64,000 bases of DNA from Brevundimonas sp. LM2 (GTDB taxonomy: Bacteria > Pseudomonadota > Alphaproteobacteria > Caulobacterales > Caulobacteraceae), in contig NZ_CP019508.1 of the NCBI RefSeq assembly GCF_002002865.1, positions 1,642,501 through 1,706,500 on the forward strand. The letters run 5' to 3'. The translations under genes and the position numbers were made by a program. The notes under the pieces were generated by a model. That model had not been told where the DNA came from and made no database searches. It worked only from the letters and a program-made list of their open reading frames with translations. Within the stretch, counting starts at the first letter, position 1. Every line of letters starts with the position of its first letter. Positions 61,378-64,000 of this stretch are shown piece by piece.

Positions 61378-61792
61378 CCCAAGCAACAAGACTGTTAACG
61401 GAAGCCAGACCGCGCTCCAGCCGTTTGCCGCCACGCGGCGGACGTAAGCGCCAGAAACTCGCCGACGACGGCCAACCATCGGCGGACCTTCTGGCCACTT
61501 TGAAAGGAGGAGGAGGGGAAGGCCTTCCCCTGAGCCGGAGCCCGGCACGTGAAGGCGTCCCGGTCTCCGTCTACCCCTTCCCGCGGGGGCTGCCCCGCGA
61601 CCCCTCTCCAGCGGGCGCGCGCCGTGAGTGCGCCGATGGCGCCAGAGACAGCGCGCTCAAGCAGTGCGCGTGTTCCAAGCGGTAGCGCGACACCACGTGT
61701 CGCCAAAGTTTCACGCTTTGTCCTCTAATGCTGACGCCGCGACGGACCGTCTTCCCTAACATCGCGCACACGGCGCTATCGGGGGATAGATC
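61378..61792. other. Intergenic region upstream of receptor C
   Basis: A 415-base region without a convincing gene. It holds AACAAGACTGT at 61385-61395 (also at 59698-59708 before sigma factor C), a perfect 18-base palindrome (AGGGGAAGG/CCTTCCCCT) at 61514-61531, and a copy of the intergenic repeat at 61639-61688. The promoter of receptor C should lie here. Confidence 0.5.
61639..61688 (+). repeat. Diverged copy of the dispersed intergenic repeat, upstream of receptor C
   Basis: GCGCCAGAGACAGC, then GCGCTCAAGCAGTG, then GGTAGCGC. The outer blocks match the copy at 59641-59696; the central hairpin is lost. Confidence 0.45.
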
Positions 61793-64000
61793 ATGACCAC
61801 TTTCAAAAAGCGGCTCTGCCTGGCCGGCGTCGCTCTCGCGGCCCTCTCCATAGGCTTGGAGGCCCAGGCTCGCAGCGTGACCGTGATTCAGGATCAGGCG
61901 CGGCGCGACTTCAATGTCCCGGCCGGGCCGTTGTCCCAGACGGCCCTGACCCTGTCCGACCAGGCCGGCGTGCAACTGGTGTTCGACGCCGGAGCATCGT
62001 CGGGGGTGCGCGGTGGGGCCGTTCGCGGATCGCTCACCGTGGACCAAGCCATGGACCAGCTCTTGGCGGGGACGGGCCTGTCGTGGCGCTATCTGCGGGA
62101 AGGGGTCGTGACGATCGAGGCGGCGGTACAGGCGGGATCGGTGAACGGCGAGCGGGTGTTGGGGCCGGTCCGCGTTGAGGGGCTGACGGGAACGTCTAGG
62201 CAAGGACGCACCTCCGGACCGGTGGCCTTCGCGGAGACTGATTCAGGCATCACAGAAGACCGCGACACCTACGCCGCGCCCAGGGCCTCGATCGGGGTAA
62301 AGTCCGAGCGCGATCGCACGGACATCCCGCAGACGGTCAGCGTCATTACCCGGGCCGAGCTGGATGATCGCCGCGTCGACAGCTTGGACGAAGCGCTGCA
62401 ACAAGCGCCTGGGCTGACTACGCGAGACCTGGGGCGAAACACCTTGGCCTTCACATCGCGCGCTTTTGTCGTCGATGCGGTGTCCATCGATGGCGGCGCG
62501 GCCCTACCGCGAACGCAGGGTGGGTCGGTGTTCTCTCCCGATTTGTCGGCGTTCGACAGAGTCGAGCTTATCCGGGGTCCCGATGGGCTTTTCCGCGGCT
62601 TCGGGTCTCCGGGCGGTACGATAAACCTGGTGCGGAAGCTGGCCACGAGAGACCCTCGATCAACAGCCGTTTTTTCGGCTGAGCGTTACGGGGGCTATCG
62701 TGCTGAAATCGATATCTCGCGACCCCTGAGAACGGAAAGCTTCCTGGGCTTGCGAACCGTCGCCTTTGTAGATCGCGAGGGCTTCTTCAACTCGCCGGGG
62801 AGCTACGACACATCCGGCGTCTTCGCGACTGCGACGTACGAACCGCTTCCGTCGGTTAGGTTTACGGGCGGCGCTAGCTTCTCGGCGTCAACAACCGAAC
62901 AACCGCCCTTGCTCGTCTCCCGTTTTGAAGACGGTACCGAGCTCCCCTTTCCTCGCGATGAAAACTTCGCCTCGGACTGGTCAAGCGCCGAGCAAGATAG
63001 TTTGGAATTTTTCGCCAATGCGAGCTTCCGCCACAGCCGTGCCTTCAATGTTGAAGCGCGGCTCAGTCGTCGGGAAGTTGATAAAGGTCTTTCAAAAAAC
63101 TCCTTGTTATTCGGTCCCGTTAACCCAATTACCGGCGAATATCAGTTCTATGGATCAACCTTCTCTCCTCCAGAACAACAAACGCAGAATCTTATCGATC
63201 TATTTGTAAGCGGATTGTTGGGTTCTACATGGCAGATTGAGTATACAGTCGGAGGGAACTATTCGAGGTCGTACTACGATCGATCTCCGATTTATTATGA
63301 CTCCGACGCAATATATTTCCCCGGCGGTCCGCTGCCAGCAGATCTCAACTTCCGCAGATTTGACCCCAATGATATCCCCGAGCCGCAGGAGCAGGGCCCC
63401 TTATTCATCGATGTTCCGCTCGATGAGGTTCGACAGACCGGTCTATACGGCTATGCTCGGGTGGCGTCCCCTTTCGGTCTTAAGGTTTCTCTCGGCGGCC
63501 GTGTAAGCGATTATCGGACCGTAAGGCGAGATCGTCAGTTCGGTCGTGACGGCACGCTTCTAAGCGATCGCCTCTCAAACGTCCGAAGAACAGACTCAGT
63601 TTTCACGCCCTACGCAGCGTTGCAATGGGATCTCAGCGAGACCTTGTCGTCCTATCTTTCCTACACCGATATCTTCACCGACCAATCCACCTTGTTCGAT
63701 CGGTCGGGAAACCCCTTGCCACCTGTCGAGGGCGACAATTTCGAGACGGGACTGAAAGGAAACTTGACGCCAAGCCTTACTTGGAGCGCGGCTCTATACA
63801 GGATCAACTTGGAGAATCAGGCTAGCTTCTTGCCTCCGCCTCGGAACTGTCGGCCGACTGGAACAAGTTCCTGTGCAGAAGCCGAGCGGTCCAGCCTTAG
63901 CCAGGGTATCGATATCGAGTTGTCGGGAGCCTTGACCGAAGCTTGGGAAATCTCGCTGTCTTACGTTTACAATGAGAACCGGCGCGACGGTGGTTTTACC
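61793..64000 (+). CDS. TonB-dependent receptor with STN signalling domain (module C), cut by window edge
   Basis: Open from ATG 61793 to the edge (736 codons so far). Signal peptide MTTFKKRLCLAGVALAALSI ending near LEAQA; STN domain about 38-110 (RRDFNVPAGPLSQTALTLSD, SLTVDQAMDQLLAGTGLSWR); linker ERVLGPVRVEG; plug (IPQTVSVITRAELDDRRVDS; LDEALQQAPGLTTRDLGRNT; VSIDGGAAL); then barrel strands. It is more distant from receptors A and B than they are from each other. The DNA becomes AT-richer towards the barrel, more gradually than in A and B. The C terminus lies outside the window. Confidence 0.9.
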   Translation, partial: MTTFKKRLCLAGVALAALSIGLEAQARSVTVIQDQARRDFNVPAGPLSQTALTLSDQAGVQLVFDAGASSGVRGGAVRGSLTVDQAMDQLLAGTGLSWRYLREGVVTIEAAVQAGSVNGERVLGPVRVEGLTGTSRQGRTSGPVAFAETDSGITEDRDTYAAPRASIGVKSERDRTDIPQTVSVITRAELDDRRVDSLDEALQQAPGLTTRDLGRNTLAFTSRAFVVDAVSIDGGAALPRTQGGSVFSPDLSAFDRVELIRGPDGLFRGFGSPGGTINLVRKLATRDPRSTAVFSAERYGGYRAEIDISRPLRTESFLGLRTVAFVDREGFFNSPGSYDTSGVFATATYEPLPSVRFTGGASFSASTTEQPPLLVSRFEDGTELPFPRDENFASDWSSAEQDSLEFFANASFRHSRAFNVEARLSRREVDKGLSKNSLLFGPVNPITGEYQFYGSTFSPPEQQTQNLIDLFVSGLLGSTWQIEYTVGGNYSRSYYDRSPIYYDSDAIYFPGGPLPADLNFRRFDPNDIPEPQEQGPLFIDVPLDEVRQTGLYGYARVASPFGLKVSLGGRVSDYRTVRRDRQFGRDGTLLSDRLSNVRRTDSVFTPYAALQWDLSETLSSYLSYTDIFTDQSTLFDRSGNPLPPVEGDNFETGLKGNLTPSLTWSAALYRINLENQASFLPPPRNCRPTGTSSCAEAERSSLSQGIDIELSGALTEAWEISLSYVYNENRRDGGFT

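Overview
The window is a chromosomal segment of a high-GC alphaproteobacterium. Its gene complement (CobS, BolA, Ohr, PccA, many STN-type TonB receptors with FecI/FecR partners, LexA-type GTTC-N7-GTTC box) points to the Caulobacterales, probably Brevundimonas or a close relative. That assignment is an inference from protein style and composition, with no marker gene present.

Region 1 (1-16.2 kb) is core-like: cobS, ohr, a DnaJ-domain gene, bolA, a hybrid histidine kinase, an RcnB-like periplasmic protein, an ATP-dependent DNA ligase, an MscS channel, threonine aldolase, the alpha subunit of an acyl-CoA carboxylase (pccA-like), a secreted S41-like protein and msrB. A vapBC-type toxin-antitoxin pair sits between pccA and threonine aldolase. 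It is flanked by a decayed, frameshifted copy of the last about 85 bases of a biotin-carboxylase gene.

Region 2 (16.2 to about 33 kb) is a genomic island. It opens with the displaced 3' half of a tRNA-Thr(GGT) next to a tyrosine recombinase that carries its own C-terminal excisionase-like helix-turn-helix. Cargo: a lipase-like hydrolase / trypsin-like protease / small protein operon, an AAA_13 (RloC/PrrC-like) ATPase with a CxxC hook, an XRE regulator coupled to an ImmA-type metallopeptidase, several small mobile-element proteins, and a restriction-modification locus (5mC methylase divergent from a DUF4928-type candidate nuclease) with a LexA-type box in the shared promoter region. Then come lower-GC genes (globin, two VOC proteins, a frameshifted gene) and a truncated second recombinase. 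No intact tRNA-Thr was seen to the right, so the far end of the island lies at a scar near 32.8 kb or outside the window.

Region 3 (33-42.4 kb) holds a V8-like protease, lipoproteins, an SH3/excalibur protein, a BlaI/BlaR1-like pair and a run of small regulatory and membrane proteins, including a free-standing LacI helix-turn-helix and a membrane-anchored LuxR-type helix-turn-helix.

Region 4 (42.4-64 kb) contains three complete or nearly complete cell-surface signalling modules: ECF sigma factor (FecI-like), FecR anti-sigma factor and STN-bearing TonB-dependent receptor, at 42.4-47.0, 48.4-53.1 and 59.8 kb to the window edge. In each, the receptor is expected to sense a substrate (probably a ferric siderophore), signal through its STN domain to FecR and release the sigma factor. 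In the first two, the STN-coding part is GC-rich like its neighbours but the plug and barrel are clearly AT-richer. A transglutaminase-like gene lies convergent to receptor A, and a decayed remnant of the same gene lies convergent to receptor B, so the whole module was duplicated. Between modules B and C is the most unusual single gene of the window: an SbmA/YddA-type ABC transporter fused to an apparently active PP2C protein phosphatase (53966-56623), followed by a group of small, overlapping genes.
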